Source: JAUMBM01 sp964645715
GTDB taxonomy: Bacteria; Bacteroidota; Bacteroidia; Chitinophagales; Saprospiraceae
NCBI GenBank assembly: GCA_964645715.1
Contig: CAZYAO010000005.1
Coordinates: 62,001-126,000 of the forward strand
DNA length: 64,000 bases
Direction: 5' to 3'
Shown here: positions 9,136-17,588 of the stretch, one piece after another
Position numbering within the stretch: position 1 is the first letter of the stretch
How the letters are laid out: each line of letters opens with the position of its first letter
Program-made: the position numbers and the translations under genes
Notes under the pieces: model-generated
The model's input: the letters and a program-made list of their open reading frames with translations, nothing else
The model's database searches: none
Told to the model about the DNA's origin: nothing

Positions 9136-9903
9136 TTACTGACTGTTGAGCGCCCAGTTGTAACTGTCAAACACAATTGTATAGCGATCGTCAACAGCTT
9201 TTTCGAGGTAGCGGTTCAGGAACTCGGTCAGCTCACCAAAATCTGCCGCATACCAGTCAAAGATGGCGGATATGCTTATTTTTCGGGTGTTGTGATTCAC
9301 TACTGTACTGCTGCGGACAAACAGGCGTGTCTGCCGTTCAAGCAGGCTGTTGAGGTTACCGGCTGTAAATGCTTCCCTGCACAGGGGGGGGCATGAAATT
9401 GCGGCACAATTGAGTGCAAAGTGTATCCGCGCATCTTTGTACTGCGCGCGCAGTATATCGTGTTCAATTTGGTTGAGCGAATAGTTCTTGTTGCCGAGGC
9501 GTATCCATTGTATGTCCCAGGGATTGCCATTGTGGAGATCGCGGATACTTTTGGCGGGGTTGTCAAGTATTAGTTTTACGGTGAAAGCATTGTAGGCATT
9601 AATCCAGTAGGCCATGCTGCTTTCTCGGGACCAGCCGGGGCCAGGCGGGGTGTTGGCCAATGATTGGAGGTAAGCGTTGAGTGGCTGCGGGTTGTTGCGC
9701 CAGTCTGTATAGTTGACCCGCCCCTGTTGGTTGACATAGCGCTGCAGCAATGTGTTCCATGCCTGGTGATCGGGGCTTACAGACTGCACGGCTGCAGAGG
9801 AGGATGTCGCATCAACGGCCAGCATGGCTAAGGATATGCATAGCATAAATGCTGTTGAAAGCAGGTATCGAATAGACGAAAGAGAAGGAGGTACAGAATG
9901 CAT
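9136..9903 (-). CDS. DUF547 domain protein, exported
   Basis: 255 residues with a signal sequence or N-terminal membrane helix (about 10-37). The rest is a DUF547 domain, recognised by MAYWINAYNAFTVKLILD and IHFALNCAAISCPPL, both containing the invariant residues of the family. The family is common in Bacteroidota and Proteobacteria, and its biochemical role is not established. A TATCTTTG box lies upstream on the minus strand at 9984-9991. The next gene down is the RsmF-like gene, 121 bp away. Confidence 0.9.
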   Translation of the reverse strand: MHSVPPSLSSIRYLLSTAFMLCISLAMLAVDATSSSAAVQSVSPDHQAWNTLLQRYVNQQGRVNYTDWRNNPQPLNAYLQSLANTPPGPGWSRESSMAYWINAYNAFTVKLILDNPAKSIRDLHNGNPWDIQWIRLGNKNYSLNQIEHDILRAQYKDARIHFALNCAAISCPPLCREAFTAGNLNSLLERQTRLFVRSSTVVNHNTRKISISAIFDWYAADFGELTEFLNRYLEKAVDDRYTIVFDSYNWALNSQ

Positions 9904-9983
9904 ACGTGAATTTGCTTGCCGCTGCGGTCAAAGATCAACTGCCAGGTTCTGGCATGAAGCATTACCGTTGTGGCTGTTGCGGT

Positions 9984-9991
9984 CAAAGATA
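9984..9991 (-). promoter_or_regulatory. -7 box of the DUF547 gene
   Basis: Minus-strand TATCTTTG, 80 nt before the ATG at 9903. A second similar copy of the surrounding TGCGGTCAAAGAT lies at about 9925-9937, where the box is one base off. Confidence 0.4.
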
Positions 9992-10007
9992 CATCATCGG
10001 GAGCAGG

Positions 10008-10724
10008 CTAGTCGGCCGTAGTTGCATTTTGCGTGCTTTCCCTGAGTTTACGGGCTATTTTTTGATCGTTGTTGCTTTCATAGAGGACATAATTTTCATA
10101 GCGCACATAGTCTTTCTCCGCCCAGATGTCTTTGCCAATATTGCAGAGCGTAACCAGTTCGGCGTACAATTTGTTGCCGAGCTCTGTTCTTCTTTCAACG
10201 CCGATATCCCTGTCGGCGACCTTGTCCTGCTGAATGTTAAGCGCATTTTCAAAATCCCGTGCTGCTTCCGCTACTTTGGCAATGATATTTTCATTGATGC
10301 CTACATCTGCCAGCAAGGCAAGTTGCTGGCGGGCAACTCTCGCAACGCGTCGGCCACAAAAGAGGAGCTGGGCATCAGTCATATCACCCATTTTGGCGGT
10401 TCCGAACTTGCGATATCGGCCAGAGCGGTTGTTATACTTGATGGCTACCCGGGTCATGAGGCTCCGGATAGCGCCTTTGAGTCGCTCGGATGCTTCATTT
10501 TTCCGCTCTGTGGTGACCATCTGATCACCTACCAGTTCATCATCATTCGGCAGCTGGTTGAATTGTTCGCACAGGTTACTAAAGGCCGATAGCTTATCGA
10601 TGGCATAGCCATAAGCCAGGAAATATTCGAGATCCCGCTTTGCATAGCGAATAGCCTCCATGCATATTTGGTACAAATCAGCGTCTGGAAAATTGTATTG
10701 ACGGTTGATGGCCTGCTTTTTCAT
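10008..10724 (-). CDS. Uncharacterised helical protein (possible four-helix-bundle type)
   Basis: 238 residues, not recognised with confidence. It has no signal peptide and no membrane helix. The sequence is almost wholly alpha-helical, rich in Ala, Arg, Lys and Glu, and starts MKKQAINRQYNFPDADLYQI. The phrase DAQLLFCGRRVARVARQQLALLADVGI suggests a long amphipathic helix. It is preceded by an AT-rich 270-bp region with a TATCTTTG box at 10746-10753. It sits alone between the DUF547 gene and the divergent GH31 gene, so context gives little help. The coding pattern is convincing; the function is unknown. Confidence 0.75.
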   Translation of the reverse strand: MKKQAINRQYNFPDADLYQICMEAIRYAKRDLEYFLAYGYAIDKLSAFSNLCEQFNQLPNDDELVGDQMVTTERKNEASERLKGAIRSLMTRVAIKYNNRSGRYRKFGTAKMGDMTDAQLLFCGRRVARVARQQLALLADVGINENIIAKVAEAARDFENALNIQQDKVADRDIGVERRTELGNKLYAELVTLCNIGKDIWAEKDYVRYENYVLYESNNDQKIARKLRESTQNATTAD

Positions 10725-10745
10725 GGAGCAAGTAGTGATTTAATA

Positions 10746-10753
10746 CAAAGATA
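10746..10753 (-). promoter_or_regulatory. -7 box of the helical-protein gene
   Basis: Minus-strand TATCTTTG, 22 nt before the ATG at 10724, in a strongly AT-rich region (10725-10900). Confidence 0.4.
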
Positions 10754-10993
10754 AAATGTTTTAAAAAAAATGTAATAATTTTTTATCAAAAAAATATATG
10801 TTTAATTCGTAAAAAATATTTCCTCATTTATAAATTTCTTGCTATTTTATGATTAGATTTGAGATAAATTCATCTTTATCTTCAATCGCCAGAGGTCATT
10901 TTTTACCACCTGCCAAACTCCCGGCCGAGGTGTTCAATATCTACGGGCTTATAAGCTTATCTTTGGGACGTTTTTTACAACAGGACAAAAACA

Positions 10994-13534
10994 ATGCGCA
11001 GCATGAAAAATCGTCAAAAGCGCCCCTCGGCTCCCTATGAAGCAGGAGTAGGGGTTATCCCCGTTGCCGATACAGAGCCTACGTCTCGCTACCACGATGT
11101 ATTTACACCTTTGGTGCCGGGTATATGCACGGCTGTCGACAGTCATCTGCCGGGTAGCCTAATTTTTGCAACAGCAGAGGATGTTTTTTTACGGGTGGAC
11201 GTGCTTGGAGAAAAGATGCTGCGCTTCCGGTATGCGGTTCGGAGTTTCCGGCCGGCTGCTTCCTATGCGCTGGCCAGTCTACCAAGTGCCCGGAAGGATT
11301 TGCTCACTCATCGGGAGGACGCTAATCATCACTATCTGGACACCGGGAAGTTGATTTGCCGTATCAGCAAGGAACAGCTGCGCATTGAAATTACGGATGC
11401 TGCTACCGGGCTGGTTATACTTTCCGATGCAGCCCCCTTTTATGCCAGGGAGACCATCCGGCACGGACTGGAACACCTTCGTATGAGCTGGCAGGCGATG
11501 CCGGATGAGCAGTACCTGGGGCTGGGGGACAAATCCTGCGCACTCAATCTGCGCCATCGCTACTTGCAGCTTTGGAACACAGATGCTTTTGGATTTGGTG
11601 CCGACACGGATCCGCTTTACCGTTCGGTGCCGTTCTATTACGGGTTACGGGCAGAACGGGCTTATGGTATCTTCCTGCACAATACCTGGCGTACGCATTT
11701 CGATTTTGACAGCCGGCGGGATGGTGTCAGCAGTATGTGGGCTGAAGGGGGCGAAATGGACTTTTTTTTCATGTACGGTCCTTCGCTCGATGAGGTGGCG
11801 CAGGCATATCACCGACTGACGGGAACGGCTGCGTTACCGCCACTGTGGGCGCTGGGTTTTCATCAGTGCCGCTGGAGCTACCGTACAGAAGGCTGGGTGC
11901 GCGAACTGGCAGCTACTTTTAGGTCTCTGCAGATACCTTGCGACGCTATCTACCTCGATATTGATTACATGCATGCTTACCAGTGTTTTACCTGGAACGG
12001 GGAGAGTTTTCCGGATCCGGCGACACTGGCGGCAGATCTCCGGGAGCAGGGCTTTCGCCTGGTTTCTATGATCGATCCGGGTATCAGCGCCAGTCCGGGC
12101 TATTTTGTGTATGAGCAGGGGCGCGAACTGGACGCCTTCTGCCGACGTAGTTCGGGGGAAGTAATGACGGGCCCTGTGTGGCCAAGTCGCTGTGTGTGGC
12201 CCGATTTTACGAAGCCGGAAGTTAGGATGTGGTGGGGAGGACTGTATCGCGGCCTTTACCTCGAAGACGGGATCAGTGGGTTTTGGAATGATATGAATGA
12301 ACCGGCAGTGTTTAAAGTCGACACCCTGACATTTCCCGATGAGGTCATGCACCATCTGGATGGTCGTCCCGGCAATCACCGGGAAGCACACAATATCTAT
12401 GGCTTGCTGATGGCTCGTGCGAGCTACGAGGGCATGCGGGAGCTTGACCCGCAGCGTCGTCCATTCCTGCTCAGCAGGGCTACATTCAGTGGGGGACAGC
12501 GGTATGCAGCTATCTGGACGGGGGACAATGTGGCGAGTTGGGAGCACTTGCGGATTGCCAATCTGCAATGTCAGCGCCTGAGTATCTCCGGATTTTCATT
12601 CGTGGGCACAGATGTGGGCGGTTTTGTCGATGTGCCTTCCGGGGAGCTGTTTACGCGCTGGGTACAGCTGGGGGCGTTCCACCCGCTTTTCCGCATACAT
12701 TCTATGGGCAACAATGCAGGTGGAGCCATAGAGGCGGATGCTGCTGCGGTGGCTTCTGCAGAGACAAAACACCGACTTGATCAGGAGCCTTGGGCATTCG
12801 GCCAGCCCTATACCGATCGCGTGCGGGAGGCCATTAATCTTCGTTACCGCCTGCTTCCCTACCTCTACACAGCTTTTTACGAGCATGCGCAGGAGGGACT
12901 GCCCGTCATCAGGAGCCTGGCTTTCGGCGCAGCGGCCGATCCGCAGGCAGGTAACCATGAAAATACTTTCTTCTTCGGCAAAGAGCTGCTGGTGAGCCCC
13001 GTCCTCCAGCCCGGACAGCAGACCCAGCGAATTTATCTTCCGGTCGGGGAGTGGTATGATTTTCACACGGGCAAATACTATGAAGGTGGTAAGCACCACC
13101 GTTTGCGACTGCATGACGAGTATATCCCGCTCTTTGCCCGCGCCGGTGCAGTGATTCCTATGGGGCCCGTCATGCAGCATACTGCTGCATTTGAGCCAGA
13201 TACGACCGATTTACAGGTGTTTTTTGGGGAAAAAGGTGGAGGAGCGTGCTATTGTGACAGTGGCGAGGGCTACGGTTATTTGGAGGGGGATTTCCGTTTG
13301 CATACATTCACACTTACAGCAGATAAACGACATCTCCGGCTTGTGCAGACGTTGCAGGGAGCGTATACAGGGGGGGCCTCGGTATTTCGCCTGTTGCTGC
13401 GAGGATTGCCTTTTGTGCCTGATGCTGTCACGATGGACGGCGTCAGCTTGCAGGAGATAGAAGAAGAAGCGGGCGCCCTGGTATTGTATGTACCTGTAGA
13501 TTTTAGCTCAGTTGAATTAACCGCGGGACTGTAA
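10994..13534 (+). CDS. Glycoside hydrolase family 31 (alpha-glucosidase type)
   Basis: 846 residues. The order is N-terminal galactose-mutarotase-like domain (about 60-270), (beta/alpha)8 catalytic barrel (about 275-650) and C-terminal beta domains. The catalytic nucleophile is Asp433 in GFWNDMNEPAVF. The likely acid/base is Asp511 in WTGDNVASWEHL. DAIYLDIDYMHAY carries further substrate-site residues. GH31 enzymes remove terminal alpha-linked glucose or xylose; the neutral choice is alpha-glucosidase. No signal peptide is evident, so it is probably cytoplasmic. No carbohydrate-uptake genes lie beside it. Its last 51 bp are repeated after the stop (see repeat at 13484-13620). Confidence 0.95.
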   Translation: MRSMKNRQKRPSAPYEAGVGVIPVADTEPTSRYHDVFTPLVPGICTAVDSHLPGSLIFATAEDVFLRVDVLGEKMLRFRYAVRSFRPAASYALASLPSARKDLLTHREDANHHYLDTGKLICRISKEQLRIEITDAATGLVILSDAAPFYARETIRHGLEHLRMSWQAMPDEQYLGLGDKSCALNLRHRYLQLWNTDAFGFGADTDPLYRSVPFYYGLRAERAYGIFLHNTWRTHFDFDSRRDGVSSMWAEGGEMDFFFMYGPSLDEVAQAYHRLTGTAALPPLWALGFHQCRWSYRTEGWVRELAATFRSLQIPCDAIYLDIDYMHAYQCFTWNGESFPDPATLAADLREQGFRLVSMIDPGISASPGYFVYEQGRELDAFCRRSSGEVMTGPVWPSRCVWPDFTKPEVRMWWGGLYRGLYLEDGISGFWNDMNEPAVFKVDTLTFPDEVMHHLDGRPGNHREAHNIYGLLMARASYEGMRELDPQRRPFLLSRATFSGGQRYAAIWTGDNVASWEHLRIANLQCQRLSISGFSFVGTDVGGFVDVPSGELFTRWVQLGAFHPLFRIHSMGNNAGGAIEADAAAVASAETKHRLDQEPWAFGQPYTDRVREAINLRYRLLPYLYTAFYEHAQEGLPVIRSLAFGAAADPQAGNHENTFFFGKELLVSPVLQPGQQTQRIYLPVGEWYDFHTGKYYEGGKHHRLRLHDEYIPLFARAGAVIPMGPVMQHTAAFEPDTTDLQVFFGEKGGGACYCDSGEGYGYLEGDFRLHTFTLTADKRHLRLVQTLQGAYTGGASVFRLLLRGLPFVPDAVTMDGVSLQEIEEEAGALVLYVPVDFSSVELTAGL

Positions 13535-13620
13535 TGCGCTAAAGTGCTTTGCTGTGGTCGTGACGTGCCTTGTATGTACCTGTAGATTTCAGCTCAGTTG
13601 AATTAACCGCGGGACTGTAA
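13484..13620 (+). repeat. 51-bp direct repeat copying the 3' end of the GH31 gene
   Basis: Copy 1 is 13484-13534, the last 17 codons with stop. Copy 2 is 13570-13620. They differ at one base only and are 86 bp apart start to start, with 35 unrelated bases between. Copy 2 lies outside any gene. Confidence 0.9.
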
Positions 13621-13740
13621 CTGCCTGCCCTGGCTGGCCTTGCATCGTTCTGAAGTTCAGCGAGGGTATAAAGTTACAGTAATTCCACCTGCTCAGGGCG
13701 CTCTCTGCCACCCCGGAGCTGACCACGAAAGCGTGTAGGT

Positions 13741-13767
13741 GGCTGGTATAGACTAACCAGCTGTTTT
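13741..13767 (+). terminator. Weak intrinsic terminator candidate
   Basis: GCTGGT (13742-13747) pairs with ACCAGC (13756-13761), followed by a run of five T. The stem is only six to seven pairs. Confidence 0.3.
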
Positions 13768-13854
13768 TCACCAAAGAACACTGCTGAGCCAAAAAGATTT
13801 TGGTCGTTTCGACGGATATTCGTTCGCAGGCTGCTGTTCTTTCAGCAAAAAAGC

Positions 13855-13862
13855 TACCTTTG
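13855..13862 (+). promoter_or_regulatory. -7 box of pyrG
   Basis: TACCTTTG, 28 nt before the pyrG ATG at 13891. No clear -33 box at the usual distance. Confidence 0.45.
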
Positions 13863-13890
13863 TATCCCGTAACAATCAGATCTGAATTGC

Positions 13891-15513
13891 ATGGCCAAGT
13901 ATATCTTCGTTACGGGTGGCGTCACCTCTTCCCTTGGAAAGGGCATCATCTCCGCCTCACTTGCCAAGTTGCTGCAAGCCCGTGGCTTCCGCGTAACCAT
14001 CCAGAAATTTGATCCGTATATCAATGTCGATCCGGGCACACTCAATCCATACGAGCATGGCGAGTGCTTCGTAACCGACGACGGGGCAGAGACGGATCTC
14101 GACCTGGGGCACTATGAGCGTTTCCTCAATATCCCTACCTCGCAAGCCAATAATGTGACAACGGGTCGCATTTACCAAACAGTCATCAATAAAGAGCGAG
14201 CCGGCGATTTTTTGGGTAAGACGGTTCAGGTAATCCCGCACATCACCGACGAAATCAAGCGACGGGTTCAGCTCATCGGCAATACCAGTACGTATGATAT
14301 TGTCATCACAGAATTGGGCGGGACGGTAGGTGATATAGAATCCCTTCCTTATCTGGAAAGCCTGCGGCAGTTGCGCTGGGAGCTGGGGCGCGACAATTGT
14401 CTGGTAATCCACCTCACGCTTATTCCTTACCTAAAGGCGGCTAAAGAGTTGAAAACCAAACCTACACAGCACTCCGTCAAGGAACTGTTGCAGACGGGTA
14501 TTCAACCTGATATCCTCGTTTGTCGCACTGAGTACTCACTGCCCATGGATGTGCGCCGCAAACTGGCGCTCTTCTGCAATGTGGAAGTGGGTGCTGTCAT
14601 CGAGGCCCTGGATGTGGAGACGATTTATGACGTGCCCATGCGGATGCTGGACGAGAAACTGGACGTCACGGTCATCAGTAAATTGCGGCTGATGGACCGG
14701 CGGGAGCCGGACCTGAAGGCGTGGAAAAATTTTCTCAACAGACACAAAAACCCTAAGCACGAAGTGCGGATAGGGTTGGTAGGTAAGTACAATGAGCTTC
14801 CGGATGCTTACAAGTCTATTTATGAGTCTTTCATCCATGCGGGTGCGCAAAACGAATGCAGGGTGATTGTGGAGCCTATCCACTCCGAGCAGCTGGATGT
14901 ATCGCCTGCAGCAGTAGCTGAAATGCTGCAGGGACTGGATGGTATTTTGGTGGCACCTGGCTTTGGAGAGCGGGGTATTGAGGGAAAAATAAAGGCAATC
15001 AGACACGTGCGCGAAAAGGAGATTCCTTTTTTTGGTATTTGTCTGGGTATGCAATGTGCCGTGGTAGAATATTCGCGGCATGTACTGGGGCTTGGCAACG
15101 CGGCATCAACGGAGGTTGACCCAGGTACAGCCAGCCCTGTTATTGATATGATGGCCGAGCAAAAACAGTTGACCAATAAAGGGGGAACCATGCGACTGGG
15201 CGCTTATGATTGTCAGCTGGTAAAGAAGTCGCGAGCGCTGAAAGCTTACGGGAGTGAACTTATCAGTGAGCGCCATCGGCACCGTTTTGAGTATAATAAT
15301 GAGTACAGAGAGCAACTCGAAAAGGCTGGTTTGCGTGTGACGGGCGTAAATCCGCAAAACAACCTGGTCGAGATCGTAGAAATACCTGACCACCCTTGGT
15401 TTGTCGGGGTTCAGTTTCACCCTGAATTGAAAAGTACGGTAGAGAAGCCTCATCCGTTGTTTGTAGCTTTCGTCAAAGCTTGCAAGGAGCGCAGGGGGGG
15501 CAAACACAAGTAA
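13891..15513 (+). CDS. pyrG: CTP synthase
   Basis: 540 residues, the normal length. It converts UTP to CTP using ATP and glutamine. The N-terminal synthetase domain carries FVTGGVTSSLGKGI with its P-loop, KFDPYINVDPGTLNPYEHGE and VITELGGTVGDIES. The C-terminal glutamine amidotransferase domain has Cys384 in FGICLGMQCA and the His-Glu pair in VQFHPELKS near 510. All key residues are present. It is followed 63 bp later by a SpoU-type methylase gene on the same strand. Confidence 0.98.
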   Translation: MAKYIFVTGGVTSSLGKGIISASLAKLLQARGFRVTIQKFDPYINVDPGTLNPYEHGECFVTDDGAETDLDLGHYERFLNIPTSQANNVTTGRIYQTVINKERAGDFLGKTVQVIPHITDEIKRRVQLIGNTSTYDIVITELGGTVGDIESLPYLESLRQLRWELGRDNCLVIHLTLIPYLKAAKELKTKPTQHSVKELLQTGIQPDILVCRTEYSLPMDVRRKLALFCNVEVGAVIEALDVETIYDVPMRMLDEKLDVTVISKLRLMDRREPDLKAWKNFLNRHKNPKHEVRIGLVGKYNELPDAYKSIYESFIHAGAQNECRVIVEPIHSEQLDVSPAAVAEMLQGLDGILVAPGFGERGIEGKIKAIRHVREKEIPFFGICLGMQCAVVEYSRHVLGLGNAASTEVDPGTASPVIDMMAEQKQLTNKGGTMRLGAYDCQLVKKSRALKAYGSELISERHRHRFEYNNEYREQLEKAGLRVTGVNPQNNLVEIVEIPDHPWFVGVQFHPELKSTVEKPHPLFVAFVKACKERRGGKHK

Positions 15514-15576
15514 AGTTGTCGTACCCGCATGCATTCGGTAACCTGCCTGCGGGTAAGGTATAAAATTAGTTGATCG

Positions 15577-16116
15577 ATGAGGAAACTGAGTACCGATGAA
15601 CTGAACCGCCTCAGTCCGCAGCAGGCACTGCAGCTGCCGCGCTTGTCAACGGCGCTGGTGCTCGACAATGTGCGTTCGGGCCTCAACGTAGGATCTGCTT
15701 TTCGCACGGCCGATGCGTTTGGGCTGGCGCATTTGTACCTGTGTGGGATCTCAGCCCAGCCACCACATCGCGAAATTCTCAAGACGGCGCTGGGGGCAAC
15801 GGAATCTGTCCCTTGGTCATATCATGTCTCTACAGCCGAACTCATTGGTCAGCTCAAAGCACAGGGCTACAGGGTCGTGGCCGTTGAGCAGGCAGTTGGC
15901 AGCATACCCCTCCAGCTGTTTACCCGGCAGGCAGAACAGCCGCTGGCACTGATTTTTGGCAATGAAGTTAACGGTGTCAGCGAGGAGGTCATGGCAATGG
16001 TGGAGGAGGCTATTGAGATTCCTCAGGTAGGCAGCAAGCATTCGCTGAATATATCGGTCTGCGTGGGGGTGGTCAGCTGGCACTTTTTTCAACAACAATT
16101 ACTGGAAGGCGTATGA
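15577..16116 (+). CDS. SpoU/TrmH-family RNA 2'-O-methyltransferase
   Basis: 179 residues. The three SPOUT motifs are in order: NVRSGLNVGSAFRTADAFG (motif 1), LALIFGNEVNGVSEEV (motif 2) and IPQVGSKHSLNISVCVGV (motif 3), which together form the knotted SAM site. It should methylate a ribose 2'-OH in tRNA or rRNA; the target cannot be told from sequence. It lacks the extra N-terminal RNA-binding domain of RlmB-type enzymes. Its stop overlaps the start of the EVE gene by 4 bp (ATGA), so the two are translationally coupled. Confidence 0.92.
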   Translation: MRKLSTDELNRLSPQQALQLPRLSTALVLDNVRSGLNVGSAFRTADAFGLAHLYLCGISAQPPHREILKTALGATESVPWSYHVSTAELIGQLKAQGYRVVAVEQAVGSIPLQLFTRQAEQPLALIFGNEVNGVSEEVMAMVEEAIEIPQVGSKHSLNISVCVGVVSWHFFQQQLLEGV

Positions 16117-16526
16117 ATTATTGGCTTATCAAGTCAGAACCGTATGTATTCAGCTACGAGCAGTTGCAGGCTGACGGCAAGGCCGTTTGGGATGGTGTCA
16201 GGAACTATCAGGCGCGCAACAACCTCAGGGCTATGGCCATAGGGGACCTCGCTTTTTTTTATCACAGCAATGAAGGACTGGCAGTGGTTGGCATAGCCGA
16301 AGTAGTTGTTGAGGCATATCCGGATCCGACGGCTACCAGCGGCGATTGGTCTGTAGTGGAAGTGGTGCCGTTCCGGGCGTTGCGCAAGTCAGTACCCTTA
16401 TCGTTGATCAAGGCAACACCGGCACTACAGAATCTTGGATTGGTGAAAAACCCCAGGTTATCGGTTATGCCGGTGAGCAGTGAGGCTTTCGCTGTGATTC
16501 TGGCATTGGGTGAAACAGAAATATAA
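16113..16526 (+). CDS. EVE domain protein
   Basis: 137 residues that form a single EVE (PUA-like) domain: MNYWLIKSEPYVFSYEQL, WDGVRNYQARNNLRAM and GDLAFFYHSNEGLAVVGIAE. The family binds modified bases in nucleic acid; in bacteria its exact role is unsettled. The pairing with an RNA methylase gene in the same transcript (4-bp overlap) fits an RNA-modification context, which is an inference. The C-terminal third (VPFRALRKSVPLSLIKATPA) is also typical. Confidence 0.93.
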   Translation: MNYWLIKSEPYVFSYEQLQADGKAVWDGVRNYQARNNLRAMAIGDLAFFYHSNEGLAVVGIAEVVVEAYPDPTATSGDWSVVEVVPFRALRKSVPLSLIKATPALQNLGLVKNPRLSVMPVSSEAFAVILALGETEI

Positions 16527-16589
16527 AGGTACAGTTGAGATTACCAACTGCTTTTTCTCATGGGTACGTTCATTTGATATATCAGCAAT

Positions 16590-17537
16590 ATGTTTCAATA
16601 TCACTACGAATCTTTCGGCTCGCTTACGCAGCTGTACGTTTCTTCTGCCGACGGTAGTCAGTCAATGTCAATATTGCCGTCAGTAGGAGCCTGCCTCCGC
16701 CAGTTGGTGCTCGATCGTGTTGAATTGCTCGACGGTGATCAGACGGATGCCGAGGCACTTGCCAATCGCTGGAGCAAAGGCAGGTTATTGTTCCCTTTTC
16801 CCAACCGACTCAGGGACGGACAGTATGAGTGGAATGGACAACAGTATCAGTTTCCTGTCAACGATATGGCGGCAGGCAACGCGCTGCATGGTATGTGCCT
16901 TGACAAGCCCTTTGTGGTAGAATCTATACAACTTACTGCAGAAGAAGGGACTGTTACGTGCGTGTGGCACTACGGCGGTGATATAGCTTCTTATCCTTTT
17001 CCGGCTGATTTTCGGGTCACGTATACTTTGCGCAAAGGATCACTGCAAGTGACGCTTGCCTGTCTCAATACAGGTGAGCAGCCCATACCTGTCGGCATGG
17101 GCTGGCACCCCTACTTCGCGCCCGGGGGGAGGGCCGATGATTATACCTGTCAACTTCCCATACTGCAGATCATTGGCGTTGATGACCGTATGCTGCCTAC
17201 AGGAGAACGGCACGATTATCCGCAGTTTGCCGTAGGTAAAGCACTGGGCGATGCCATGATTGACAACTGCTTTTGGCTGGCCGATACGTCATCGCGGGCC
17301 GTAACCATGCTAGAGGGTTCTAATGGTTGCATTGAGTACTGGCAGGAGACGGGTGAGGGTAAGTTTCCCTTTATGCAGCTATTCATTCCGCCTGACCGGC
17401 AATCTGTTGCCATCGAACCCATGAGCTGTAATGTTGATGCATTTAATAATCTTGAAGGCCTGATTGTGCTGCATGCAGGGCAGCTGGCAGAAGCCAGCTG
17501 CGGGCTTTTCTTCAGGCGTACAGATTCTTCACGGTAA
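16590..17537 (+). CDS. Aldose 1-epimerase (galactose mutarotase) family protein
   Basis: 315 residues. Family features are LLFPFPNRLRDGQYEWNGQ near residue 70, ALHGMCLDKPF (first active-site His) and VGMGWHPYFAP (second His region). A C-terminal acidic residue comes in the CNVDAFNNLEG stretch. Such enzymes interconvert alpha and beta anomers of hexoses. It is closer to the broad mutarotase-like group than to classical GalM, so the substrate is open. There is no signal peptide. It ends just before the strong hairpin at 17544-17579, shared with the convergent T9SS gene. Confidence 0.88.
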   Translation: MFQYHYESFGSLTQLYVSSADGSQSMSILPSVGACLRQLVLDRVELLDGDQTDAEALANRWSKGRLLFPFPNRLRDGQYEWNGQQYQFPVNDMAAGNALHGMCLDKPFVVESIQLTAEEGTVTCVWHYGGDIASYPFPADFRVTYTLRKGSLQVTLACLNTGEQPIPVGMGWHPYFAPGGRADDYTCQLPILQIIGVDDRMLPTGERHDYPQFAVGKALGDAMIDNCFWLADTSSRAVTMLEGSNGCIEYWQETGEGKFPFMQLFIPPDRQSVAIEPMSCNVDAFNNLEGLIVLHAGQLAEASCGLFFRRTDSSR

Positions 17538-17543
17538 CAGTTG

Positions 17544-17579
17544 AATTAACTGCAGCTGCCTTTGCAGCTGCAGTTAATT
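17544..17579. terminator. Bidirectional hairpin between convergent genes
   Basis: Perfect 16-bp inverted repeat (17544-17559 with 17564-17579), loop CTTT, with a GCAGCTGC core next to the loop and A/T-rich outer arms. It lies 6 bp after the epimerase stop and 10 bp from the minus-strand stop. Confidence 0.75.
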
Positions 17580-17588
17580 TAAGATTGC

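Larger units (their letters stand above)
13535..13890 (+). other. 356-bp intergenic region between GH31 and pyrG
   Basis: It holds the second 51-bp copy of the GH31 tail (13570-13620), a weak terminator-like hairpin (13741-13767) and the pyrG -7 box (13855-13862). No open frame of credible composition and no tRNA fold was found. Confidence 0.6.
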
